Below, piece by piece: positions 32,562 to 40,911 of a stretch of DNA of 64,000 nt; the first letter of the stretch is position 1, and each line of letters starts with the position of its first letter. The translations under genes were made by a program, and so were the position numbers. The notes beneath the pieces were generated by a model. The model had not been told where the DNA came from. It worked only from the letters and a program-made list of their open reading frames with translations, and made no database searches. Source of the stretch: Treponema sp. (GTDB lineage: Bacteria; Spirochaetota; Spirochaetia; Treponematales; Breznakiellaceae). The stretch is taken from NCBI GenBank assembly GCA_009777535.1, contig WRLP01000009.1:1-64000 (forward strand). Direction: 5' to 3'.

Positions 32562-32590
32562 AAAAAAGCGCCGCACAATAGCACGGCGCT
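32562..32590 (-). terminator. Rho-independent terminator of the MACPF gene
   Basis: On the minus strand AGCGCCG and CGGCGCT (32584-32590 and 32567-32573) pair perfectly around a 10-nt loop and run into TTTTTT. It lies 37 bp beyond the MACPF stop codon. Confidence 0.85.
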
Positions 32591-32626
32591 CCCCATTCTC
32601 TTTTACCTTCTAACTTTTAACTTGCA

Positions 32627-35536
32627 TCATCTTCGCATCCAGATGTAAATAGGATACGCACTCCCATAATCCAGGCCCTTGACATACCCTGAGTTCATGT
32701 TGGCATCGCCTCCCCCCGACCATTTTACCCTTTCCCAGCCGCTCCCAACCATGCTTCCAATTTCACCGTTTACTTCTACAAAAAGATCCGTTATGAATTT
32801 CCCGTTATAATCCTGATAATTGGCATACAGCCAGATATTATCCCCGCCCAATCCTTTATTGGCGTCATATCCAAACAGGTGATAGGTTTTGCCGTTTATT
32901 ACTTTTGGCGTTGTTGGGTTGCTTCCGCCCTTAACAGCTTTAATATCACCAATACCAGCCAAAGGGCCAGGGGCGGTAACCGTTGTTGTGTAACCCAAAT
33001 ATAGATAGTTTTGTTCTGATGGGGTATTCAGGCTCTTTAAAATAGGGCTTATCTCCGCTGTGGATTTTGACCGTAAATCGCTTAGCGCCAAAGCGCTGTT
33101 GTTGCCATGGTATCCCATATAAAGATGATTTATGTTCTCCGGCTTAGGATCTTTTTGAAGCTGAAAGAGCAAGCCCCCATTCGCCGCAAGCTGCGTATCA
33201 TAATGGTTTTTAATGGCGTCGCGGCGGCTGGTATTGCTTGGGTCAATAAGCTCCCACAGGGGGACCATTTCGGTGATGGATTGGAGGTTCCCTCCTTTGA
33301 CAATCGACCAGCGGGTGCCAGCGTCAACGCTGGCTTTCCAGTTGGCTCGCCTGAGCTGGGCCTCGGCGTAGGTTTCCATGCCGTATGCCTGGCTTCCGCC
33401 CTCTGTCTTGATGAACTCTTCGCTGTTAGCGGTGAATTCCTCCTGTAATGTTTTCTGTGTCTCTGTGAATGATCCTGAAACCACCGCATACGTGGCCCTC
33501 ACGGAAGTCTCAATTTCCGTTGCACTTTTGGACTCTGTATTGTGGTACATAAAACCCATGTCCAGCCTGCCGCCAATATACGCGGTCAGGAATACATGGG
33601 TGCCGTAATTCTGGAATAATTGAGCGGGAGTTACACTGTTGTTCAGCAGCCAGTTGTTTTTGAATTCATCTTCCAGGTAGCCCCGCAGCTCCGTCAGGGG
33701 CATGGCTGTCAGATTCTGCTTTTCCCTGATCAGTTCGGTCCTGCTTGTGGCAAAACTTTCGTAAGATTCTATGGAATTGGCTGTATTTTTACTAAAGCTG
33801 ACACTGGCGCTGAATAAACCGATTCCGCCGGAAATACCCATCTTTAAGGAGAAATTTTCTGCATATTTTTTTAAGGTCTCGCCCCTTATATAGATCGTAT
33901 CGGACGAATTGTAGTGATCCGGATCGCTGACGAATTTGCCTTCCCCAATCAGCCTTTTCATATTGAGTATATAGTTGGTCTTTACTTCACCCGAAGTGTA
34001 GTATGGGCTGTGGAGCACATTGTAGCCTTTCCCGAGGAACCCTGTATAGGTGATACCTTCATAGCCGTAATAGACGGTTGTTGTATAATTCCATTCGGCA
34101 CTAAGGTTATGGATGATATTCCAGCCCGCTTTTTGCACAGTTACCGTGATGGCGCCGCCCTGGGTAAAACCGCTGATGGGAAGGTAATAGGCGTACCCAT
34201 TTCTATCAGGCACAAATTCGGAACCGCCGGCTAGGGTGCCTTTTGTAACGTTCATGCCGCTCAGTATGATATTGTCCCTGGTAAGGCCAAGCACGGACAT
34301 TGGTTCTGATACATGAATGATTAACTGGGTTGTGGTGGTATTGGGATTGCCGTTAGCGTCCATCTTCTTTAAATAGGCCTCCGGTGTGGGCGGAGCCGGT
34401 GGAGGCGGCGGCAACCAGCCCGTATACACATCTACCAAAAATTGCGCCGAGGCACTGGTAGCGCCATCCTGCTTTACCAGCACTATTTTTACGTCCTTGA
34501 GCGTATCTCCGTAAATGGTAGAGGGCGCAGTGATGTTAAGGGTATACGATGTTCCTGAGCCCACCACTGAATCAATTTGAAAAGTACCGCTATACACGAA
34601 AAAATCTTCAACGCTAAGGTTGTAGACTGGTTTGTCAAAGGTCAGGGCTATTTGTGATGTGGGAAGGCCCGAAGCAACATCGCCGTTTACGGTATGGCTG
34701 ACCAGCCTTATTATGTCTGTTTTTTGGATGGTCAGTTTGGTAAATGTCAAGGTTGGCTGCTCCGGCCCGTTATTCATGGTATAGAACATAATGCAGTTTG
34801 CCAGTTCTGAAAGGCTGGCTGTAAAGGTTGAACTACCATAGGTAGATTGCTGCTCTGAATCGCTTATCACCGTGTTTGCCGGAATATCACTGCCGGCATT
34901 GAGCGGCAGGCTAAGAGCGCGTATGTTGGGGTAGCCATTATTCACCATAGCCTCAAGGTCCGAGCCGGGAGTGGGAAGCTCATCTCCGGTAGCATTAACC
35001 GGAAAGTAATCCAATCTTCCAATCGCCACATCTGAGCTGAATGAGTAGCTTATGGTATAGGAGGTACTTGGCTCCACCATGACGGCGCCCAAAATTTCCG
35101 GTACAAGTATGGCATACCATGCTGTTGATCCCTCCACATTGGGAAACAGCGGCTGCATCACCACCGTTAATTCACCCTCAATGGGAGCAATACCGCTGGA
35201 GTCCGCCCAGTCGGCGTAGAGATTGATGTTTTCATTAACCGTCAAGGGCTCGCCGGGGCTGTAGATGCCTCCGCTCCCGTTGGCTTCGGTATTCCAGCCC
35301 TGGAATACATTAGTAGCCGTATCAGGGTCATAGCCCGGCAGTACCGCCACATGCACGATGGAACCGGGCGCCACCCTCTGAGCTGGGGGAACCGTTACTG
35401 CTTCTCCGTTGGCATGGTAGGTCACCGAAAACAAAGAGCCGTTGCTCTCCGGACCGGGACAGCTCCCCAGCGCAAGTATTGATAATGATGCCACCAATAG
35501 AATGGCAAGTCCGCTGAAACATTTGTTCTTTTTCAT
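32627..35536 (-). CDS. MACPF (perforin-like) pore-forming lipoprotein
   Basis: A 969-residue lipoprotein, using the ATG at 35536, which has AAGGAG upstream and gives lipobox LALGSC. Domain order: signal, InlB/Listeria-Bacteroides repeat (about 33-105, VTYHANGEAVTVPPAQ...FQGWNTEANGSG), beta-sandwich regions, a proline-rich linker (PPPPPAPPTPE), a MACPF domain (about 490-800) with the signature YGTH at 644-647 and a following GG, and a C-terminal beta-prism-like domain with YLYLGYTTT and GLGGDNIWLYANY, as in other bacterial MACPF proteins. MACPF proteins insert beta-hairpins to form membrane pores. Here the lipid anchor suggests surface display against protists or rival bacteria. A promoter at 35722-35750 and a terminator mark a single-gene unit. 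Confidence 0.9.
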   Translation of the reverse strand: MKKNKCFSGLAILLVASLSILALGSCPGPESNGSLFSVTYHANGEAVTVPPAQRVAPGSIVHVAVLPGYDPDTATNVFQGWNTEANGSGGIYSPGEPLTVNENINLYADWADSSGIAPIEGELTVVMQPLFPNVEGSTAWYAILVPEILGAVMVEPSTSYTISYSFSSDVAIGRLDYFPVNATGDELPTPGSDLEAMVNNGYPNIRALSLPLNAGSDIPANTVISDSEQQSTYGSSTFTASLSELANCIMFYTMNNGPEQPTLTFTKLTIQKTDIIRLVSHTVNGDVASGLPTSQIALTFDKPVYNLSVEDFFVYSGTFQIDSVVGSGTSYTLNITAPSTIYGDTLKDVKIVLVKQDGATSASAQFLVDVYTGWLPPPPPAPPTPEAYLKKMDANGNPNTTTTQLIIHVSEPMSVLGLTRDNIILSGMNVTKGTLAGGSEFVPDRNGYAYYLPISGFTQGGAITVTVQKAGWNIIHNLSAEWNYTTTVYYGYEGITYTGFLGKGYNVLHSPYYTSGEVKTNYILNMKRLIGEGKFVSDPDHYNSSDTIYIRGETLKKYAENFSLKMGISGGIGLFSASVSFSKNTANSIESYESFATSRTELIREKQNLTAMPLTELRGYLEDEFKNNWLLNNSVTPAQLFQNYGTHVFLTAYIGGRLDMGFMYHNTESKSATEIETSVRATYAVVSGSFTETQKTLQEEFTANSEEFIKTEGGSQAYGMETYAEAQLRRANWKASVDAGTRWSIVKGGNLQSITEMVPLWELIDPSNTSRRDAIKNHYDTQLAANGGLLFQLQKDPKPENINHLYMGYHGNNSALALSDLRSKSTAEISPILKSLNTPSEQNYLYLGYTTTVTAPGPLAGIGDIKAVKGGSNPTTPKVINGKTYHLFGYDANKGLGGDNIWLYANYQDYNGKFITDLFVEVNGEIGSMVGSGWERVKWSGGGDANMNSGYVKGLDYGSAYPIYIWMRR

Positions 35537-35721
35537 AACTTTTCTCCTTAAAAAATTTCTTGAATAAATCACACAGGGGCACAAAGGATAAAAGGAGGAA
35601 AGAGAGAACTGACTATCTTCACTCCGTGCCTTCGTGTGAGGAAATTTTCAGGCCAATGCCGGATGCTGGACGCCAATGGGGAGTTATGCCCCAAAAGCGC
35701 GGATGTTTTTATCACTATGGT

Positions 35722-35750
35722 ATTATAACACGAAAAAACGGGGAAATCAA
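35722..35750 (-). promoter_or_regulatory. Promoter of the MACPF gene
   Basis: On the minus strand TTGATT (35745-35750) and a perfect TATAAT (35722-35727) have a 17-bp spacer. RNA would start near 35715, giving a long leader of about 180 nt before the ATG at 35536, room for post-transcriptional control. Confidence 0.5.
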
Positions 35751-35934
35751 GTTTTTTTTTGACAATTTTCTGCGATTTGCCGCCTTTTTTTACTCGAAGC
35801 ATTGACTAACGAATCCAAACAATAGGAGGTGATTTTTTTGATATAGCCTTAAAGCAATTTTTCATCCTGATGGTAATAAACTTATATAGGGATAAACCTC
35901 CTGTAATGAAATATTATGAGAAACAAACTTATGC

Positions 35935-35964
35935 ATAATAACTACTGACGCGCATATTTAATTC
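35935..35964. repeat. 30-bp direct repeat, right copy
   Basis: It matches 31594-31623 at 29 of 30 positions. Read on the minus strand it again encodes the tail RIKYA-Gln-stop of the PnuC-like protein, with one His-to-Arg change, but no gene body is attached. It is therefore a stray 3' end beside folC. Confidence 0.85.
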
Positions 35965-35982
35965 GCAGATACAGTATATGCA

Positions 35983-37326
35983 TCAGTAATTCCTGACTTC
36001 CGCGGCAAGGTAAAAAGAGCCGGTGCATAAAACGGCCAGCTTCTTTTCCCTGCCCCACTCCAGAGCCTGCCTTAGGGCTTGGCGGGTTTCTTTTATTAGC
36101 AGCACCTGCGCCTTATTGTCCGGCTGTCCGGCGCAAAAAACAGAAAAAGTTTTATCTGGGTCGCTTGCCTTAAAGGTTCCCGGGGTTGTGATAATGATGC
36201 GGGAAAAATGAGGGAGTAAATACCGGGCTATTTCTGCGGCGTTTTTGTCAGCGGCGCAGCCAAAAATCAGAATATTATTTTCTCCGTAAAGGGTGCAGAA
36301 GGTCTGCACACATTGGTCTATGCTCTGCGGTGTATGTGCACCGTCAATAACGAGCGGCGGCTCTTTGGAAATTAATTCAAAGCGGGCGGGAAGTTTAAAA
36401 TTTGCCAGGCCGACGCAGAGGGCTGTTTCTTTAATTTCGGGGAAAACAGTTTTTAGCGCGAGCACTGCAAGAGCGGCGTTTTCGGCCTGGACAAAACCTG
36501 GCACCGGAATGGAGAAGCGAAGGGGAGCAGAGCCATCAGTAAAACGCAGGGTAAAATTTGTGCCGTTTATATTAATTTCAGTTTCATCTATTTCCGCAAT
36601 ATCAGGAAAATAGATAAGTGGGCTTTGCATCTCTTCGGCTTTTTTTATGAAAACTTCCAGAGCTTCGCCTGTTTGTTTTGCCAGAATCAGCGGCCTCCCG
36701 GGTTTTACTATGCCGGCTTTTTCACCCGCGACTGCCGCAATGGTATCCCCCAGATATTTTATGTGCTCAAGTTCAATCAGGCTTATTACAGAAGCCAGTG
36801 GATCGACTATGTTTGTGCTGTCGAGCCTTCCGCCCATTCCGGTTTCTATCACCATAAAATCGCATTCTGCCAAACGCGCGCAAATAAAAAAATACAGGGT
36901 TAAAATTTCAAAATATGTCGGCTCTTCGCCGCTGTCAGCATCGAACAGCTCGTTTTTAAGACCGGGTAGTCTTGTATCAACAATGTCCCGCAGTTCGCCG
37001 CCGGCGGAACAAAATATCTGCTCACTGAAAAAATTATTGCCAATGCAAAGCCGCTCCCGGATATCGCTTACGTGCGGCGACATATAGCGGGCCGGCTTGA
37101 AACCTGCAGCTTCCAGCACGGAAGTAATCATGGCCGTTATCGAACCCTTTCCCTTCGAGCCTGCAATATGTATTGAAGGAGCGCATCGATGAGGATTCCC
37201 CGCCAATTCAGCAAGAATCTGCATACGGTCAAGGCGAAAGCTTTTGGGACTCTGCCCCCTTTCAAGATTGATAAACTTTTCCATCCAGCAAAAAACTTCA
37301 GTTGATGATGAAAAAGAATTTTTCAT
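35983..37326 (-). CDS. folC: Folylpolyglutamate/dihydrofolate synthase
   Basis: A 447-residue Mur-ligase-family enzyme that adds glutamates to folates, which keeps them in the cell and improves binding to C1 enzymes. The P-loop is HIAGSKGKGSITAMI (about 49-63), followed by ETGMGGRLDSTNIV and SLIELEHIKYLG, with the C-terminal domain signature LVIDGAHTPQS. It begins 28 nt after metF on the same strand and is the last gene of the rnf-metF operon. This links folate retention to the C1 pathway. Confidence 0.94.
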   Translation of the reverse strand: MKNSFSSSTEVFCWMEKFINLERGQSPKSFRLDRMQILAELAGNPHRCAPSIHIAGSKGKGSITAMITSVLEAAGFKPARYMSPHVSDIRERLCIGNNFFSEQIFCSAGGELRDIVDTRLPGLKNELFDADSGEEPTYFEILTLYFFICARLAECDFMVIETGMGGRLDSTNIVDPLASVISLIELEHIKYLGDTIAAVAGEKAGIVKPGRPLILAKQTGEALEVFIKKAEEMQSPLIYFPDIAEIDETEININGTNFTLRFTDGSAPLRFSIPVPGFVQAENAALAVLALKTVFPEIKETALCVGLANFKLPARFELISKEPPLVIDGAHTPQSIDQCVQTFCTLYGENNILIFGCAADKNAAEIARYLLPHFSRIIITTPGTFKASDPDKTFSVFCAGQPDNKAQVLLIKETRQALRQALEWGREKKLAVLCTGSFYLAAEVRNY

Positions 37327-37354
37327 TCTTAGGTTATGTCCCGATAAAATTGAG

Positions 37355-38206
37355 CTAAAATCCTGCGGACTGAAGAATTGTTGTAAGGGCTTCCCATTTG
37401 TTCATAGTATACAGATGAAGCCCCGCTATGTCCAATTTTTGAAAATCATGTATCAGGGCGGCTGTAAATTCCATGCCGGCTTTTGCAAACCCTTCCGGGT
37501 CTTTATCATATTTGCCCATTATTTCAGCCAACTCGGCAGGTATGGAACAGCCGTTGGAAAGTGTCATGCGTATAACGGGCTCCCGGCTAAGAATAGGCAT
37601 TATTCCGGCTATGACGGGCGCGCTTACGCCGGCCTTTCGCGCTTTTTCCAGAAACTGTTCCAAAGCGGCGTTGTTATGGCAAAGCTGTGTAATAAAAAAG
37701 GAAGCCCCGCAGTCCTGCTTGTTTTTAAGACATGCGATGTCCGATTCAAATGAAGGGGCGGTAAGATGTTTTTCCGGGTACGCTGCGGCACAAAGTGAAA
37801 GCTGCGGGAACTCTTTCCCGATAAAGACGAGCAGCTCGTCGGCGTGGGAAAAATCCCCCTTTGTGCCTTCCCAGCCCGGCGGATAGTCGCCGCGCAGGGC
37901 CAGCAAATTCTCCGCCCCCAAATCCATAAAACCGCCGATCACTTTTATTACATCTTCGCGGCTTGAGCCAATGCAGGTAAAATGCGGGACAAATATCTGC
38001 CCGATGTTTTTTACAGTTGCACATAACTCCAGATTTCTTCCCCTTTGGCTGCCCCCTGCGCCGTATGTACAGCTTATAAAATCGGGCGCAAAGCGGCTTA
38101 ACTTATTCAGTGTATTCGCAACCGCATCCATCGGCACTTCGGGTTTTGGAGGAAAAACCTCGAAGGAAAGAGTTCGTTTTTTTTTCAGTATTTCAGCAAT
38201 CTTCAT
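37355..38206 (-). CDS. metF: Methylenetetrahydrofolate reductase
   Basis: A 283-residue flavoprotein that reduces methylene- to methyl-tetrahydrofolate. Family segments are LSFEVFPPKPEV (catalytic Glu at about 15), FISCTYGAGGSQRGR, NLLALRGDYP, AAAYPEKH, ITQLCHNNAALEQFLEKA, VIAGIMPI and LHLYTMNKWEAL. No zinc-type MetV partner is adjacent. Its ATG overlaps the rnfB stop by 4 bp, so it is translated with the Rnf complex. The product feeds MetH (6.5 kb) and, in acetogens, the methyl branch of the Wood-Ljungdahl pathway. Confidence 0.95.
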   Translation of the reverse strand: MKIAEILKKKRTLSFEVFPPKPEVPMDAVANTLNKLSRFAPDFISCTYGAGGSQRGRNLELCATVKNIGQIFVPHFTCIGSSREDVIKVIGGFMDLGAENLLALRGDYPPGWEGTKGDFSHADELLVFIGKEFPQLSLCAAAYPEKHLTAPSFESDIACLKNKQDCGASFFITQLCHNNAALEQFLEKARKAGVSAPVIAGIMPILSREPVIRMTLSNGCSIPAELAEIMGKYDKDPEGFAKAGMEFTAALIHDFQKLDIAGLHLYTMNKWEALTTILQSAGF

Positions 38207-39021
38207 TTTTTATTGAAAATATCCCGCTCAATAAGTTTGAAAATTTTTGGGGGACATTTTTCCACACAGGTGTTGCAGGATGTACATCTTGAAAGATCGA
38301 CAACTGGGATATGCGTATCAAGGTTGATGCATTGCTGGGGGCAGTTTTTTACGCAGAGCCCGCATTTTATGCAGGCGGTTTTACACGATTTGGCTGCCAT
38401 CTGTTTGTTGGGATTACGGTTGGAACACAGAACCATGGCGCCTTTTTGATCCTTTGGTACGCTTTTCAGCAGTCCCTGCGGACACTCCATTACGCATAAC
38501 CGGCATCCGGTGCATTTCGAATAATCAATTTTAGGCAGCCTGTCATCACCCATGTGGAGGGCGTCGAATTTACAGACCTTGGCGCAGTCGCCGAAACCCT
38601 GGCAGCCCCAGGAGCAAAGTTTGGTTCCTCCCGCAAGTTTTGCGCCAAGGCATGTCTGAAGGCCGGTATACAATCCCTTTACGGGGGCGTTAGCTGTAGA
38701 GCCCTGGCAGGCAAGAACAGTTACAACATCTACGACCTCTCCGCCCGCGGCGCCTGTTATCTCTGCGATTTTTTTTGCCGTTGATGAACCGCCGACTGTA
38801 CATAAACTTGTTCCTACATGCCCTGCCGCAACTTCCGCGGCATAGTTGTCGCAGCCTGGAAAACCGCAGGCGCCGCAGTTTGCGCCGGGCAGAACTTCGC
38901 GAATCCTGCCGGCAACAGGGTCTTCGGGCACGGCGAATAATTCCTTAAAAAAGCCAAGGGCTGTTCCAATTATAAAAGCCAGAACCAGCGCAAACAGCGC
39001 TGTGATTAAAATAATTGTCAT
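38203..39021 (-). CDS. rnfB: Rnf complex subunit B (Fe-S electron-input subunit)
   Basis: A 272-residue subunit with one N-terminal membrane helix, then GANCGACGFPGCDNYA (the 4Fe-4S motif of the Fes domain) and three ferredoxin-type clusters: CTGCRLCVMECPQG, CIKCGLCVKNCPQQC and CTSCNTCVEKCPPK. RnfB takes electrons from reduced ferredoxin. Its start overlaps the rnfA stop by 4 bp, and its stop overlaps the metF start by 4 bp. Confidence 0.96.
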   Translation of the reverse strand: MTIILITALFALVLAFIIGTALGFFKELFAVPEDPVAGRIREVLPGANCGACGFPGCDNYAAEVAAGHVGTSLCTVGGSSTAKKIAEITGAAGGEVVDVVTVLACQGSTANAPVKGLYTGLQTCLGAKLAGGTKLCSWGCQGFGDCAKVCKFDALHMGDDRLPKIDYSKCTGCRLCVMECPQGLLKSVPKDQKGAMVLCSNRNPNKQMAAKSCKTACIKCGLCVKNCPQQCINLDTHIPVVDLSRCTSCNTCVEKCPPKIFKLIERDIFNKK

Positions 39022-39593
39022 TGCACCAGCCCCTTAAAACCCATGAATGCTATTGAAAGCAGGGCGGTTGCCGCAAAAAGTACCGGCGTTCCTTTAAGAA
39101 AAGCTGGAACGGGGCTGGTTTTAAGCCGCGCCCGTATACCTGCCAGCAGAAGCATTGAAAGAAGAAAACCCATGGCAACTCCGACAGCATAGACAATCGA
39201 TTCAATTAAACTATATCCATTCGAGATTACATCGAATGTAACAGCCAGAATTCCGCAGTTTGTAGTTATAAGAGCCAGATAAATGCCCATTGCTTTGTAC
39301 AGCGATGGTATTGCTTTCTTCAAATAGTATTCAACTAACTGAACCAGGGCGGCTATAACCAGAATAAAGACTAAAATCTGAAGGAATACAATCCCCAGCG
39401 GCTCTAAAATAAATTTGTAAATCGGCCATGTAACGCAGGTGGCCAGCACTGTTACAAATGTTACTGCCAGACCCATGCCTATGGATTTATTTTCGTCGGT
39501 ACTCATTCCTATAAAGGGGCAAAGAGCGATAAAGCGCATAAGCACAACATTGTCAATTAAAAAAGCTGTTAAAAATATTCTAAAGAGGTTCAT
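39018..39593 (-). CDS. rnfA: Rnf complex subunit A
   Basis: A 191-residue membrane subunit with six hydrophobic helices. The ATG at 39593 was chosen because it gives the normal N-terminus MNLFRIFLTAFLIDNVVLMRF and overlaps the rnfE stop by 4 bp. Typical segments are LCPFIGMS and the twin-helix TTNCGILAVTF, whose Cys helps hold the intramembrane iron-sulfur centre shared with RnfE. It is part of the ion-translocating core. Confidence 0.96.
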   Translation of the reverse strand: MNLFRIFLTAFLIDNVVLMRFIALCPFIGMSTDENKSIGMGLAVTFVTVLATCVTWPIYKFILEPLGIVFLQILVFILVIAALVQLVEYYLKKAIPSLYKAMGIYLALITTNCGILAVTFDVISNGYSLIESIVYAVGVAMGFLLSMLLLAGIRARLKTSPVPAFLKGTPVLFAATALLSIAFMGFKGLVQ

Positions 39594-40273
39594 GCCTGTT
39601 CTCCATTGTTTTCCGGTATGCCGCAATGGGTTTTCATGCAGCCGTTAGCCGCACATTCTTCACAATCCGCCGCCGGCGCCTTTAGTCTGGATTTTATGTA
39701 CAGGTTCAGCGAAATAAAAAGTGAAAAAACAAAAAACCCGCCGGGAGGCAAAATAAAAAAGATTATGGGCTGATAACTTGAAGGCAAAACCTGAAAATTA
39801 AGAATTGTGCCGTTTCCCAAAAGTTCACGCACCAGTGCAATGCCGGTTAGCACCCAGGTATAACCCACGCCCATTCCCATGGAATCGAATATTACATCTA
39901 TAACCGGCTGCTTGTAGGCAAAACCTTCTACTCTGCCCATGATAATGCAATTTACCACGATGAGGGGAATAAACACGCCCATGGCCTTTGAAAGATCGGG
40001 AAACCATGCCTTTAATACATAGTCTATTACGGTGGTAAAGGCGGCGATGATAATGATAAAAACAGGAATTCTGATTGAATCTGGAATCAGTTTTCTGAAT
40101 GTACTTATGACAACCTCGGACATCAGCAGTACGAATGTCATGGAAAGACCCATGCCGATGCCGTTAGCTGTCGATGTGGTTACGGCAAGACTGGAGCAAA
40201 GGCCGATCATCAGAATCAATAAAGGATTTTCACGGACAAGGCCGTTGGCAAAAACACCAAACAGACGTTTCAT
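39590..40273 (-). CDS. rnfE: Rnf complex subunit E
   Basis: A 227-residue membrane subunit, homologous to RnfA in inverted topology. The ATG at 40273 gives MKRLFGVFANGLVRENPLLIL and overlaps the rnfG stop. Key segments are LMIGLCSSLAVTT and VVNCIIMGRVEGFAYK, which hold the conserved Cys for the shared intramembrane cluster. The C-terminal tail carries four Cys (CEECAANGCMKTHC), not usual for RnfE, and may bind a metal. Confidence 0.95.
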   Translation of the reverse strand: MKRLFGVFANGLVRENPLLILMIGLCSSLAVTTSTANGIGMGLSMTFVLLMSEVVISTFRKLIPDSIRIPVFIIIIAAFTTVIDYVLKAWFPDLSKAMGVFIPLIVVNCIIMGRVEGFAYKQPVIDVIFDSMGMGVGYTWVLTGIALVRELLGNGTILNFQVLPSSYQPIIFFILPPGGFFVFSLFISLNLYIKSRLKAPAADCEECAANGCMKTHCGIPENNGEQA

Positions 40274-40911
40274 TTTTCTCCTCCTGTGGAAACAGCCGGT
40301 AAAAGATTTACATCGGCGTCTTTTAGCCATTGTGCAACAGCAAGGGCGGCGGCCTTTACCGATGATGAAACAGCCTCGCTGGTTACTGTGGCAGCGGTAA
40401 TCGTTATCACATCATTTTTAACTTCAAACGGATCGGTAATTTTTTTTCCGGTAAATTGTCCGTAAAAAGTAATGCCTCCCGCACGATCAACAAAGTACGA
40501 GGAAGATGCGGCATTGGCACCAAGTCCCGGCGTGTCTGTATGTTCCATTATTTTTACTCCGGTAATGGCGCCCATTGCGCTCACCCCTGTCATTATTTTT
40601 ATTTGTCCGTTATAGCTTGCACGGGAAAGACTTAATACAGCTCCTATAATTTCATTGTTTTTTATAACCGCGTATGAGTTTTCAATGGCAACCGCTCTGT
40701 CCGGGCTTTGAATATCGTATACCAATACGAAATCGTCCGCATCGGAAAAAAGTTCCCTTAATGCCGCATCCAGATCCGCCTGTTGCCTGTGGGCAATAAT
40801 TGTGGACGTGCCGGTGTAAACAAAGGCCAGCATTATACATGCCGCGGCGGCGAATATGGCCAGAATAATTCCAAGTTTCATCATTCCCAATAAACCGGAT
40901 TTATCTTTCAT
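40270..40911 (-). CDS. rnfG: Rnf complex subunit G (covalent FMN subunit)
   Basis: A 213-residue subunit with one N-terminal helix and a periplasmic FMN-binding domain. The start at 40911 gives MKDKSGLLGMMKLGII and overlaps the rnfD stop by 4 bp. TDTPGLGANA is conserved. The flavinylation site reads ITAATVTS where the family has S/T-G-A-T; the Gly is Ala here while the acceptor Thr is kept, so FMN attachment is likely but should be tested. It passes electrons across the membrane within the complex. Confidence 0.92.
   Translation of the reverse strand: MKDKSGLLGMMKLGIILAIFAAAACIMLAFVYTGTSTIIAHRQQADLDAALRELFSDADDFVLVYDIQSPDRAVAIENSYAVIKNNEIIGAVLSLSRASYNGQIKIMTGVSAMGAITGVKIMEHTDTPGLGANAASSSYFVDRAGGITFYGQFTGKKITDPFEVKNDVITITAATVTSEAVSSSVKAAALAVAQWLKDADVNLLPAVSTGGEK

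Larger units (their letters stand above)
32210..32626. other. Gene-free spacer with palindrome, heptamer repeats and terminator
   Basis: This 417-bp spacer holds no supported gene. It contains an array of 7-bp units, a perfect 24-bp palindrome and the MACPF-gene terminator, which are listed separately. The rest is AT-rich with no clear signal. Confidence 0.6.
35537..35982. other. Gene-free spacer holding the MACPF promoter and leader
   Basis: This spacer holds the MACPF promoter, an untranslated leader of about 180 nt, and the right copy of the 30-bp repeat next to the folC stop. No conserved gene was seen; short frames here are probably chance. Confidence 0.55.

Noticed and set aside
19674-35982. 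Accessory region considered as an intact prophage or integrative element
   Set aside because: No integrase, portal, terminase, relaxase or tRNA attachment site is visible, so only an accessory region can be claimed.
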